A stretch of 15,417 nt of DNA from an uncultured Candidatus Nitrosopelagicus sp. (GCA_937896695.1 CALBOT010000027.1:1-15417), one strand, 5' to 3'; positions 5,386-12,377 are shown, numbered from the stretch's first letter. A program made the numbers and translations. The notes: a model not told the origin generated them from the sequence alone.

Positions 5386-5544
5386 ATGAATTTTATTAAT
5401 AGTTGGAGAAAAGGTAATAAACAAGATGATAAATTTTTAATCTGGATTAGATTAGGACGTATAACAGCATTTAAAGTTTATGCAGATATATCATCAGGAA
5501 TATATGAATTAACTATTCTCAATTTTGGTATAAAAACCAAGTAA
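5386..5544 (+). CDS. Small hypothetical protein, 52 residues
   Basis: A 53-codon frame starts at an ATG preceded by AAAAAGGAT and ends at TAA 5542-5544. The product begins MNFINSWRKG and has a Lys/Asp-rich segment, then alternating hydrophobic residues (FLIWIRLGRI, YELTILNFGI) that suggest a small beta sheet. It fills the gap after the HNH-type gene in the same direction and has a plausible ribosome-binding site. No family recognised. Confidence 0.65.
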   Translation: MNFINSWRKGNKQDDKFLIWIRLGRITAFKVYADISSGIYELTILNFGIKTK

Positions 5545-5572
5545 TGATTCAAGTGGCTCCATATTTATTGAT

Positions 5573-5785
5573 ATGGATGCCAAACGCAGGAAAGTGGATA
5601 AACTACTTTCTGACAAATGGAATATCGAACGTAAGATCGAGAACATCCAATCAGAGTGCAAACACGAAAACAAGGTTCTAAAACAGATTAAAGAAAATGG
5701 TTTTGAATTACGTTGGGTGTGTGATGATTGCACCTTACCTTTGGGCTGGCCGTCCGAAGCTGAACGCGATGAGTTTCTAAAATAA
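5573..5785 (+). CDS. Small zinc-ribbon-like protein, GC-richer than neighbours
   Basis: Protein of 70 residues. A basic helical N-terminus (1-28) leads into C29-x-H31 and, 19 residues on, C50-x-x-C53 (WVCDDC), a likely single zinc site, then GWPSEAERDEF. Related small phage proteins carry the same C-x-H ... W-x-C-x-x-C layout, but I cannot give a named family. By hand count the gene is about 40% G+C, against roughly a third or less in surrounding genes, and it uses codons such as CGC, GCC and CCG that are rare nearby. Recent acquisition is plausible. No Shine-Dalgarno is visible before this ATG, so the start is uncertain. Confidence 0.68.
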   Translation: MDAKRRKVDKLLSDKWNIERKIENIQSECKHENKVLKQIKENGFELRWVCDDCTLPLGWPSEAERDEFLK

Positions 5786-5796
5786 CACAAACTTTT

Positions 5797-5861
5797 TTGA
5801 AAAAAAGCTGCCAAAAGATTTGGTACTTTGCAAAATTTTACTTATATTTATAGTATATAAA
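5797..5861 (+). promoter_or_regulatory. Repeated promoter cassette, copy 1
   Basis: Box A TTGAAAAAAAGCTG (5797-5810) runs into the inverted repeat CCAAAAGATTTGG (5811-5823). Box B TATAGTATATAAA lies at 5849-5861. Box starts are 52 nt apart, as in copies 2 and 3. TTGCAA at 5828-5833 precedes box B by 15 nt. The cassette begins 11 nt after the preceding stop, and the next ATG follows box B by 23 nt. Confidence 0.75.
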
Positions 5862-5884
5862 TTAATAAATAAAAAGTAAAAATT

Positions 5885-6166
5885 ATGTTAAATAAAATGT
5901 TAAATCAGTTAGGTCAATTAAGTAAAGATGAGTTAATAACTCTAAATGATGCAGTTATTAAAATGGCAAGAGCAAAAAGTAGAATTGAATCAGTTGCTAA
6001 AGGTGCTACTTTGAAAGTAGGTCAAGTAGTTGAAATCAATCATCCTAAACATAAAGGTCAAAAATTTACCATTAAAAAAATTAATAGAACAAAATGTGTT
6101 ATTAATGAGTTAGGTGGTCATAGTCATACATTGTTTACGGCGCCAATGTCAATGATAATTGCTTAA
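5885..6166 (+). CDS. KOW/SH3-like hypothetical protein
   Basis: Protein of 93 residues with a helical N-terminal 38 residues (QLGQLSKDELITLNDAVIKM, then basic) and a C-terminal small beta barrel. The barrel starts at LKVGQVVEINHPKHKGQKF (43-61), which has the KOW-like pattern of hydrophobic strand, Gly and basic residues used to bind RNA or ribosomal components. His79 and His81 lie in GGHSH. The exact family is unknown to me. It is a single-gene unit flanked by cassette copies 1 and 2, with no Shine-Dalgarno sequence. It shares its control element with the MoxR and VWA genes. Confidence 0.75.
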   Translation: MLNKMLNQLGQLSKDELITLNDAVIKMARAKSRIESVAKGATLKVGQVVEINHPKHKGQKFTIKKINRTKCVINELGGHSHTLFTAPMSMIIA

Positions 6167-6171
6167 AAAAG

Positions 6172-6236
6172 TTGAAAAAAAGCTGCCAAAAGATTTGGTA
6201 GTACGAGATTTTTTTCTTATTTTTATAGTATATAAA
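6172..6236 (+). promoter_or_regulatory. Repeated promoter cassette, copy 2
   Basis: Box A (6172-6185) and the inverted repeat CCAAAAGATTTGG (6186-6198) are part of 29 consecutive bases identical to copy 1. Box B TATAGTATATAAA is at 6224-6236, again 52 nt from the start of box A. The TTGCAA of copies 1 and 3 is absent here. The MoxR-type gene starts 29 nt after box B. Confidence 0.75.
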
Positions 6237-6265
6237 AAATAAATAATAATTAATAAATAGTAAAG

Positions 6266-7417
6266 ATGAATAGTATTAAAATTTTCAAGCCAGAAGTTAA
6301 GAACGGTAATATCCAAGCCGTAGATATCAATGGTAAAGTAGTTAAAGGTATTGTTAGAGATCATATGTTAGAATTGGCTCTAGACAATAATCAATGTATT
6401 GTATACAATGAAGAAACAGGTAAGTGTTACCGTAAAGATGTTCAATTGTATTACGATCAAGCTCCAACCGAGAAAGAGGTTGAAGCATCTGAAAAGATAG
6501 ATGCAGATCCAGTTCTAGCATTTATTCATAATTCACCAGAACTTATTCCTGATACAATGAAGATTTCAGATCTGAAATGGAAGTATCTTATGCGTTCTGC
6601 AGTAAGGGGTAAGAATATTATGATGACAGGTCCAGCGGGTTGTGGTAAGACCATGGCAGCTCAGAAAGTTGTTGAGGCAACAGGTAGACCTCATTTCTAT
6701 TTCAATCTAGGTGCTACTCAAGATCCTAGAGCGACTTTGATTGGTAATACTCATTTCAAGAAAGAAGAAGGAACTTCTTTCAGCCAATCAGCATTTGTTA
6801 AAGCAATTCAAACGGAGAACGCTGTTATACTATTAGATGAGATATCTAGAGCGCATCCAGAAGCTTGGAATATATTGATGACGGTATTAGATTATGGTCA
6901 AAGATATTTGAGATTGGATGAACATGAAAATGCTCCAACTATTGAAGTTGCTAAAGGTGTTTGTTTTATTGCAACTGCTAACATTGGTAATGAGTATACG
7001 GCAACCAGAGCGATGGATAGAGCATTGGTAGATAGATTTACTATCATTGAAATGGATACTTTGAATAAAGAACAAGAGTCAGGTCTATTAAAAGATCTGC
7101 ATCCAGGTATAACTGTAGAGCAGGCAGATACAATTGCTGAAATTGCTTCTTTAACTAGAAAGGAAGTAACTAATGAAGCTCCTAAGTTGACCAATGCTAT
7201 TAGTACTAGATTAAGTGTTGAGATAGCAGGATTATTAGAAGATGGTTTTACTCTTCCAGAAGCTGCCGAGGCTTGTATTTATCCATTCTTTGATGCGGAT
7301 GGTGGAGTAGATTCAGAAAGAACTTATATCAAGCAATTGGTTCAGAAGTATATTGGAACTGCAGAAGAGGATATCTTTAATGCAGATGAAGTTGAAGCTC
7401 AAGAAGAGCAAGTTTAA
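6266..7417 (+). CDS. MoxR-type AAA+ ATPase
   Basis: Protein of 383 residues. MoxR-family AAA+ ATPases act with von Willebrand factor A partners as chaperones that activate or insert metal into target complexes. Motifs are complete: Walker A GPAGCGKT (122-129), Walker B VILLDE (187-192), sensor 1 ATAN (236-239), and RAMDRALVDRF (248-258) with likely arginine fingers. The N-terminal ~95 residues are an extra domain with beta character, and the end (373-383) is acidic. No signal or membrane segment, so cytoplasmic. It belongs with the VWA/HEGSH gene at 8127, the usual partner; the two share the upstream cassette but are separated by a structured RNA and one gene. There is no Shine-Dalgarno sequence before the ATG. 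Confidence 0.9.
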   Translation: MNSIKIFKPEVKNGNIQAVDINGKVVKGIVRDHMLELALDNNQCIVYNEETGKCYRKDVQLYYDQAPTEKEVEASEKIDADPVLAFIHNSPELIPDTMKISDLKWKYLMRSAVRGKNIMMTGPAGCGKTMAAQKVVEATGRPHFYFNLGATQDPRATLIGNTHFKKEEGTSFSQSAFVKAIQTENAVILLDEISRAHPEAWNILMTVLDYGQRYLRLDEHENAPTIEVAKGVCFIATANIGNEYTATRAMDRALVDRFTIIEMDTLNKEQESGLLKDLHPGITVEQADTIAEIASLTRKEVTNEAPKLTNAISTRLSVEIAGLLEDGFTLPEAAEACIYPFFDADGGVDSERTYIKQLVQKYIGTAEEDIFNADEVEAQEEQV

Positions 7418-7437
7418 TTATTTATTATTTATTAATT

Positions 7438-7513
7438 GAAGGACGGGGAGGTGTCCAAATACAAAATCGACACCGACTATTAGGATTACGTATAGAGGCA
7501 CCCCCCATCTTTC
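7438..7513 (+). ncRNA. Candidate structured RNA, three-way junction in the leader of the next gene
   Basis: This 76-nt stretch is about 49% G+C by hand count in an AT-rich region. It folds by hand into three helices. The closing helix pairs 7438-7448 with 7503-7513, 10 of 11 positions with one C-A mismatch and one G-U. The second, GGTGTC 7450-7455 with GACACC 7469-7474, has a 13-nt loop. The third, CTAT 7477-7480 with ATAG 7492-7495, has an 11-nt loop. GATT 7484-7487 could pair with AATC 7465-7468 between the loops. It begins 21 nt after the moxR stop and ends 17 nt before the next ATG. I recognise no riboswitch, ribozyme or tRNA signature. Confidence 0.55.
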
Positions 7514-7530
7514 CTAGATAGTATATTTAT

Positions 7531-8028
7531 ATGAAAAAAAGAATAGAAAATAAAACAGTTAGTAAACCAACAGAAGGAGGCAGATATGGTGCTATAGGAT
7601 CTATAATGCAAAAAAGAGGTGGATTTGATTATTTACGAATTTGTGATGTAGTTAATATGAAAGTATTTATGATACCGCATGATGTATTTTTTGCACAAAT
7701 GGATAAATGGCAAAGACCAGATGGTAGTTGGAAAGCACAAAATAAAGGAGGATATAAATTTATGTTTTCAATGAAATATGAAAACTTCAAACCAATTAAT
7801 AGAGGAACTAAGGAGACAAAAGAAAATACAGATTTATTATTAAAATATGAACAAAAATTAGATCCTAAATTATATGGTGAAGAAGCTAGGAAAAGTTATT
7901 TGATAAAAAATATAGATGTGTATGCAAAAGATCCAGCTATAGTTGGAAAAGTTATGGAAAGAATGGTTGCAGAAATAGAAGGAGAAGTATTTGAAGACGG
8001 AGCTCATTATGATTCATATGCTAAATAA
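7531..8028 (+). CDS. Hypothetical protein behind a structured leader
   Basis: Protein of 165 residues. The first half has a well-defined core: EGGRYGAIGS (15-24), then RGGFDYLRICDVVNMKVFMI (29-48), reading as beta strands with buried hydrophobics, followed by PHDVFF. This could be a small nuclease-like or DNA-binding fold, but the catalytic residues cannot be assigned with confidence. The C-terminal half is helical and charged, ending in an acidic helix. The ATG is preceded by TAGTATATTTAT rather than a Shine-Dalgarno sequence, and upstream lies the three-way-junction RNA, which may control it. It sits between the MoxR ATPase and the VWA protein, so a role with that pair is possible. Confidence 0.75.
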   Translation: MKKRIENKTVSKPTEGGRYGAIGSIMQKRGGFDYLRICDVVNMKVFMIPHDVFFAQMDKWQRPDGSWKAQNKGGYKFMFSMKYENFKPINRGTKETKENTDLLLKYEQKLDPKLYGEEARKSYLIKNIDVYAKDPAIVGKVMERMVAEIEGEVFEDGAHYDSYAK

Positions 8029-8040
8029 AAGTAAACTTTT

Positions 8041-8105
8041 TTGAAAAAAAGCTGTAAAAAAATTAGGATAATTGCAAAATTTTTCTTATTTTTATAGTAT
8101 ATAAA
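8041..8105 (+). promoter_or_regulatory. Repeated promoter cassette, copy 3
   Basis: Box A TTGAAAAAAAGCTG (8041-8054) is identical to the other copies. The inverted repeat after it has decayed (TAAAAAAATTAGG). TTGCAA is present at 8072-8077, and box B TATAGTATATAAA is at 8093-8105, again exactly 52 nt from box A. The VWA gene starts 21 nt after box B. Confidence 0.75.
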
Positions 8106-8126
8106 AAGATAAATAAATAATAAGAT

Positions 8127-10208
8127 ATGGGAAAATTCAAGTTCAATAATTGGGGAAGTAATTCAAATTCAAGCTTCTGGTTAGATGATGATTTTACAAC
8201 ATCAGGTAATAGTATATTTGATGATTATGATGATAAGCCAAAAGTAGATTTATTGAAGTTAGCTGGTTATCGTAGAGCAATTGCTAACTTTGTTAGTATT
8301 GTTACAGGTAAAAGTATTCCAGTACAATTTAGTGGTGCTGATAGTTATACAGATGGTAAGCGAGTTAATATATCTGCTAAGTTAACTGATAAGGAATTTG
8401 ATTCAGCAGTAGGATTAGCATTACATGAAGGATCTCATATTAAATTGACAGATTTCAATGTGATGGCCAAGTTAGAAGATAATATTCCAACTCATCTTAT
8501 TGATATGGTCAAAGAAAAATATTATTCAGGTAGACCAGAAGAAGATCAAGAATGGTTAGCTAAGAATTATATTCAAAAGTATGTTAGAGATTTATTGAAC
8601 ATAGTTGAAGATAGAAGAATTGATAACTATGTATATAAAGCAGCTCCTGGTTATAGAGGTTACTATGAAGCTTTATATGATAAGTATTTCAATGCTAAGA
8701 TTATTGATAAAGGTCTTCAATCAGATGAGTATACAGATTTAGATTGGTCTTCTTATATGTTCCGTATTTGTAACATTACTAATTCAAATCGTAGAATGGA
8801 TGTATTGAATTTAAGAAAGGTTTGGAATATATTAGATCTTAAGAATATTGATAGATTAGAATCTAGTCAAGATGCGGCAGATGTTGCATTTGAAATATTT
8901 GATTTTGTTGAAAGTCAATTACCAAAGCCAGATCCTAAAGATGATCCATTCAATGAATGTAATATGGGTGATGAATCAGGCCAAGGAGAAGATGAAAGCC
9001 ATGAATGTAATGGTGGTGAAGCTAAAGATGGTAACGGAGAGCATGGTAATATAAATGATGATGGTTCTGTTGCAGATGGTGAAGAAGCTAAGATAGGTTC
9101 AAGTGCTAAACAAGGAGGAGCTAAGATGCCTGAATTAACTTTGAGACAAAAAGAGCAACTTAAGAAAGCTATCAAGAAACAAGAAGAGTTTCAGAACGGT
9201 GAAGTTAAGAAAAAGAAGTTAGCTAAGAAAGATCAAAAGGCAATGAAGGCTATGGAAGAGTCAGGTATATCAGTTGAGAACGTTGATTATGATAGACAAA
9301 CTTATTATGGTGAGAAACTTTCTTCCAACCAAGAAGTTTATGTTGTCAGAGATGTAACTCAATCATTGATTGATTCTAATCAGTTTGATGGAATGTGGAA
9401 AAAAGATCATTGGAATCAAGATAGAAACGAAATAGCAGTTAGAGAAGGTATTGTGTTAGGTAAGATGCTTGGTAAGAAACTTAAAGTAAGAGCAGAAGAA
9501 AAGAATACTAAGTTCAATAGATTGAGAACAGGTAAGATTGATAATAGAATGTTAGCATCTTGTGGTTATGGTAATGAAAGTATATTTGAAAAGATAGAAT
9601 CATTTGCTTACAATCCAGGTATCATTCATATATCAATTGACAATAGTGGTTCAATGAATGGTAATAGATTAACGCAAGCAATGAAGACAACCATGGCCAT
9701 TGCAAAAGCTTGTAGTATGGTTGAGAATATGGATGTAGTAGTTAGTTTTAGAGCTGCAGATAATGTAGGAGGACATAGAAATATGTATATGCCGATCATT
9801 GGTATTATCTATGATTCAAGAAAGCATCATATCAATAAGTTGGCTAGAATAATGCCTCAGGTTAGAGCTTGTGGTACTACTCCAGAAGGATTATGTTTCA
9901 AAGCTATCATGAAAGAATTAGTTGCTGGTACTAGAGGTAAGGATGCTTATTTCATTAACATGTGTGATGGTATGCCTTGGTTTAATAACTATGCAGGAGA
10001 TGCAGCTTTGAATCATACTAGACAGCAAGTGGTTAAGATGAGAAGAGAAGGTATCAAAGTATTGAGTTACTTTATTGGAGGTAATGGTTACGGAGATCAG
10101 AAAGAAGATTTTCAAAAGATGTATGGTAAGGATAGCCAATTTATTGATACTAATAACTTGGTAAGTTTAGCAAAAACAATGAATAACAAATTTTTAGAAG
10201 TAGCGTAA
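8127..10208 (+). CDS. VWA-domain protein with HExxH motif (CobT-like partner of MoxR)
   Basis: Largest gene here, 693 residues. The N-terminal domain carries HEGSH (100-104), an HExxH-type metal site, and NIVEDRRID (158-166), where Glu161 could be a third zinc ligand. A low-complexity acidic linker (about 265-330, rich in Gly, Asp and Glu) and a basic helical segment (335-375) follow. The C-terminal VWA domain (about 498-693) has the MIDAS motif DNSGS (505-509), Thr584/Thr585 in CGTTPEG, and Asp614 in MCDG, so metal-dependent ligand binding looks intact. The layout resembles CobT and other MoxR-partner VWA proteins. With the ATPase at 6266 it probably forms a chaperone-like or remodelling complex. 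Whether the HEGSH site is a working protease cannot be told from sequence. Confidence 0.87.
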   Translation: MGKFKFNNWGSNSNSSFWLDDDFTTSGNSIFDDYDDKPKVDLLKLAGYRRAIANFVSIVTGKSIPVQFSGADSYTDGKRVNISAKLTDKEFDSAVGLALHEGSHIKLTDFNVMAKLEDNIPTHLIDMVKEKYYSGRPEEDQEWLAKNYIQKYVRDLLNIVEDRRIDNYVYKAAPGYRGYYEALYDKYFNAKIIDKGLQSDEYTDLDWSSYMFRICNITNSNRRMDVLNLRKVWNILDLKNIDRLESSQDAADVAFEIFDFVESQLPKPDPKDDPFNECNMGDESGQGEDESHECNGGEAKDGNGEHGNINDDGSVADGEEAKIGSSAKQGGAKMPELTLRQKEQLKKAIKKQEEFQNGEVKKKKLAKKDQKAMKAMEESGISVENVDYDRQTYYGEKLSSNQEVYVVRDVTQSLIDSNQFDGMWKKDHWNQDRNEIAVREGIVLGKMLGKKLKVRAEEKNTKFNRLRTGKIDNRMLASCGYGNESIFEKIESFAYNPGIIHISIDNSGSMNGNRLTQAMKTTMAIAKACSMVENMDVVVSFRAADNVGGHRNMYMPIIGIIYDSRKHHINKLARIMPQVRACGTTPEGLCFKAIMKELVAGTRGKDAYFINMCDGMPWFNNYAGDAALNHTRQQVVKMRREGIKVLSYFIGGNGYGDQKEDFQKMYGKDSQFIDTNNLVSLAKTMNNKFLEVA

Positions 10209-10616
10209 ATGGAGACCGAAGCGGAAAGAGAAGCAAGATTAAAAAGACTTAAAGGAGTGTTTCAGGACTCAAGTGGTAGTCAGTATTATACTCAACAAAG
10301 TATGTATGATATTGAAGCAGATGCGAGAGAATGGACTACAGGTCTCCAATGGACTATGGATGAAGAACTAAAGACAGGCAAAACTTATTCAGCTTCTGAT
10401 GTAGAAATAAAATGGCATGTTGAACCTATCTTTATTACATTGAAAAAATACTTAAAAAAATCACCAGGTCCTAAGTTAGGTAAAGAAGTATACAGAAGTG
10501 CATACAACCAAGGTGTTAGAATAGAAAGTAAAGATGGCGAGAAAGCTTATCCAAAGGCATGGCTAGAAATGTTCTTTGGTAATTTAGATGAACTAGCAAA
10601 ATTTTTAAAGGATTGA
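10209..10616 (+). CDS. Hypothetical protein, 135 residues
   Basis: The ATG follows the VWA stop directly (TAA-ATG), so translation is probably coupled and the gene belongs to the VWA transcript. The product is soluble and starts with a charged helix (METEAEREARLKRLKGVF). A region rich in Trp and Tyr follows (REWTTGLQWTMDEEL), then a Lys-rich segment (KKYLKKSPGPKLGKEVY). No motif or family recognised. Its position suggests an accessory role with the VWA/MoxR pair, but nothing in its sequence shows this. Confidence 0.75.
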   Translation: METEAEREARLKRLKGVFQDSSGSQYYTQQSMYDIEADAREWTTGLQWTMDEELKTGKTYSASDVEIKWHVEPIFITLKKYLKKSPGPKLGKEVYRSAYNQGVRIESKDGEKAYPKAWLEMFFGNLDELAKFLKD

Positions 10617-10618
10617 TT

Positions 10619-10762
10619 ATGGAAATAATAATAGGAATAGTAGTTTTAGTTTTAATCTTCCGATTAGGTAAATATTGTATTGAAGAAGGAGTTCGAGCAG
10701 AACGACAAAAGAAATTTATGGAAGATGTAAAGAATTGGGATAAAAAAAATAAAAAGAAATGA
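10619..10762 (+). CDS. Small single-pass membrane protein, 47 residues
   Basis: A 48-codon frame begins 2 nt after the previous stop and ends in an ATGA overlap with the next gene. The product starts MEIIIGIVVLVLIF, one N-terminal transmembrane segment (about 2-14), then a basic and acidic cytoplasmic tail ending in DKKNKKK. Tight spacing on both sides and the coupled stop/start support it as real. Function unknown; small membrane proteins of phages include holin-like and lysis-control proteins, but nothing here is specific. Confidence 0.68.
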   Translation: MEIIIGIVVLVLIFRLGKYCIEEGVRAERQKKFMEDVKNWDKKNKKK

Positions 10763-10986
10763 TAGAAGCATTTATAACATATATTCTGGCAGGTATAACA
10801 TTTACATTTGTAGTTGATATAGCTTCAGACTATGCAAAAAGGAAAGGAGTAGAAGTTCCGCCATCATCAGAATGGAATTGGGAAACAAGAGTTTTAGCAA
10901 TTTGGATATGGCCGATTGGACTTATATTTTTTCTAAACGGATTTTTCAAAGAATATTTTAATAAAAACAATAAAGATGAAAGGTAA
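10759..10986 (+). CDS. Small two-pass membrane protein, 75 residues
   Basis: Two hydrophobic segments, about 3-22 (FITYILAGITFTFVV) and 44-62 (RVLAIWIWPIGLIFFLNGFF), flank a short polar loop (SDYAKRKGVEVPPSSEWNWE). The C-terminus is charged. The size and topology would fit a holin or membrane-accessory protein, but no family is recognised. The start overlaps the preceding stop (ATGA), and the end overlaps the next gene by 11 nt. Confidence 0.72.
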   Translation: MIEAFITYILAGITFTFVVDIASDYAKRKGVEVPPSSEWNWETRVLAIWIWPIGLIFFLNGFFKEYFNKNNKDER

Positions 10987-11254
10987 TTATAGATTAACAG
11001 TACATTTAGATAATGTAAAAAGGTCATCAGCGACCACAGGTAAGAAAACTAAGAATGCCAAAGGTAAAATGGTTAACGAAACTAAATCAGTTCTTCGCAA
11101 TACTATGTCTTGGTATTTTAATACAGTTGAAGATTGTGAAAAGAAGTTATCAGAGATAAAAGGTTCTTCTGATTATACAATCAAAAAAGGAAGTAATGTG
11201 AATAAACCACATAAGTTAGGTAAAGAGTTATATCAAATAAGCTTTGTGAACTAA
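10976..11254 (+). CDS. Hypothetical basic protein, 92 residues
   Basis: Soluble, strongly basic protein. YRLTVHLDNVKRSS looks like a beta strand followed by a flexible Lys/Thr/Asn stretch (TTGKKTKNAKGKMVNETK), then a helix (NTVEDCEKKLSEIKG) and a final strand (ELYQISFVN). The fold could suit a nucleic-acid-binding role, which is inference from charge only. The ATG overlaps the end of the previous gene by 11 nt, and the stop overlaps the next ATG (TAATG). No family recognised. Confidence 0.72.
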   Translation: MKGNYRLTVHLDNVKRSSATTGKKTKNAKGKMVNETKSVLRNTMSWYFNTVEDCEKKLSEIKGSSDYTIKKGSNVNKPHKLGKELYQISFVN

Positions 11255-11415
11255 TGGGTGCGGTGTTAGAATTTTTGAGACATTTATTTGGTTTCTGTGG
11301 TGATACATGGCATCCAAATATCTTCCATGTATTAATGGGAGGTCCAACAATAGGTTATGTAGTATATAGAATAAAAAATATGTTAAGTTATGGCGAAAGA
11401 AAAAAAGATATTTAA
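11254..11415 (+). CDS. Small membrane-associated protein, 53 residues
   Basis: A 54-codon frame starts in the TAATG overlap with the previous stop and overlaps the next gene by 26 nt. The product starts MGAVLEFLRHLFGFCGDTWH and continues PNIFHVLMGGPTIGYVVYRI with a Lys/Arg-rich end. The hydrophobic stretch at about 22-40 is a probable membrane segment or hairpin. The composition (Cys, Trp, His, Gly-Gly-Pro) is not that of random AT-rich sequence, which supports a real gene. Function unknown. Confidence 0.62.
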   Translation: MGAVLEFLRHLFGFCGDTWHPNIFHVLMGGPTIGYVVYRIKNMLSYGERKKDI

Positions 11416-11770
11416 ATTTAAAAGAAGAAGAGCAATAGAATGCGAACTTCTAAAACGATCAGAATCTCATAAAGGTTATCTTAAATATAAGATTACACTT
11501 CAAGAGAAAGATGGGGAGGTTCATGAGGAGATTGCATATGGTAAAGATATGCAAGATGCTTTATCCAGATTAGTATGGACAGAAAGAACACGTAAAGCAG
11601 AAAAAAATATAGGAGCTGGTTGGTTCTTCCTTGCTTGGTGTATAGTTATGGGTTGGCCTGCATTGATGATGCCAGCTGATCAACCATGGTATTTGTTATA
11701 TGGATTTGGTACAGTGTTTGCATTATTTGGATTAGCAGCAATGTGGTATACATATCTTGAAAAGAAATGA
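11390..11770 (+). CDS. Hypothetical two-pass membrane protein, 126 residues
   Basis: A basic cytoplasmic N-terminal domain (1-72; KEKKIFKFKRRR, later beta strands in YLKYKITLQEK) is followed by two transmembrane segments, about 76-94 (AGWFFLAWCIVMGWPAL) and 100-122 (WYLLYGFGTVFALFGLAAMW), with a short loop between them. The end is positively charged. No family recognised. It is in a run of small membrane genes, 10619-12369, probably one transcript, and its stop overlaps the next start (ATGA). Confidence 0.75.
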   Translation: MAKEKKIFKFKRRRAIECELLKRSESHKGYLKYKITLQEKDGEVHEEIAYGKDMQDALSRLVWTERTRKAEKNIGAGWFFLAWCIVMGWPALMMPADQPWYLLYGFGTVFALFGLAAMWYTYLEKK

Positions 11771-12369
11771 TCAGAGATTGGATCATCATAAAAATGATTC
11801 CTGTATGGATGAAATGGGTTAAAGAAGTTCGACTTTGGAGATTATCGCTACTCATTTTGTTTGGTATAACGTTTGCTTCTTGTACAAAAGGATATGATGA
11901 ATATCAACCTAACCTTGGACATGATTTTGAATTAGATATGAGGTTAGGTGATCCTGATCCAAATGGATATTATCATTTGCAGTTGAGCAATGAATGGCAA
12001 ACCTTACATAGAATATCAGGTAAAGTATCTCCAGTTGAAAATGATTATGAACTAACAAAGGTTTATTGGGAAAGTAGTCATTATTGGTTGATAGGAGATA
12101 CTTTAGGTTTTATTGTATCATTTAATGATATTTCGAATGACCAATCATATTTATATATGACTGCCGATACTACATATGTAACTTGGTTTGATGGATTTGA
12201 AGTACCAACTATCAATGATATGTGTTATAGTACTAATGAAGGAGAAATAAATATTATGTTTGCGCCTGTAGAAAATATGAAAGGCGATACAGTGTTAATA
12301 AAAGCGCAAGCAGAATTTGCAGATGGGTATTTAAGTCAAATTATTTATGAGAGTATTATTTTACATTAA
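11767..12369 (+). CDS. Putative lipoprotein of Bacteroidota type
   Basis: The frame is 200 residues from the ATGA-coupled ATG. Residues 27-38 are a hydrophobic core ending in FAS before Cys39 (FASCTKGYDEY), a lipobox-like signal peptidase II site with the C-T-K start common in Bacteroidota lipoproteins. The true start may be the ATG at 11809, which would give a normal 24-residue signal peptide (MKWVKEVRLWRLSLLILFGI, then TFAS). The mature protein is acidic and beta-rich, with repeated Tyr, Trp and Thr; no named domain is recognised. It would be anchored to the cell envelope of the infected cell. A role in blocking superinfection is a known use of phage lipoproteins but is not shown here. Confidence 0.75.
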   Translation: MIRDWIIIKMIPVWMKWVKEVRLWRLSLLILFGITFASCTKGYDEYQPNLGHDFELDMRLGDPDPNGYYHLQLSNEWQTLHRISGKVSPVENDYELTKVYWESSHYWLIGDTLGFIVSFNDISNDQSYLYMTADTTYVTWFDGFEVPTINDMCYSTNEGEINIMFAPVENMKGDTVLIKAQAEFADGYLSQIIYESIILH

Positions 12370-12377
12370 AAAGACAT

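Noticed and set aside
7438..7513. Hammerhead ribozyme, tRNA or known riboswitch
   Set aside because: No CTGATGA/GAAA core on either strand, no T-loop, and none of the conserved riboswitch motifs I know; kept only as an unclassified fold.
4234..8102. TAGTATAT as a stand-alone promoter motif
   Set aside because: It occurs before several units (4234, 5851, 6226, 7519, 8095) but also inside coding regions, for example near 4052 and 8211, so alone it is not informative in this AT-rich DNA.
5797..8105. CRISPR array formed by the repeated cassette
   Set aside because: Copies are intergenic, hundreds of bases to 1.9 kb apart, and each precedes a gene; no regular spacers or Cas genes.
8872..9175. 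Short frames on both strands in the VWA acidic linker
   Set aside because: They arise from the Gly/Asp/Glu-rich low-complexity linker; the long VWA frame is clearly the coding one.
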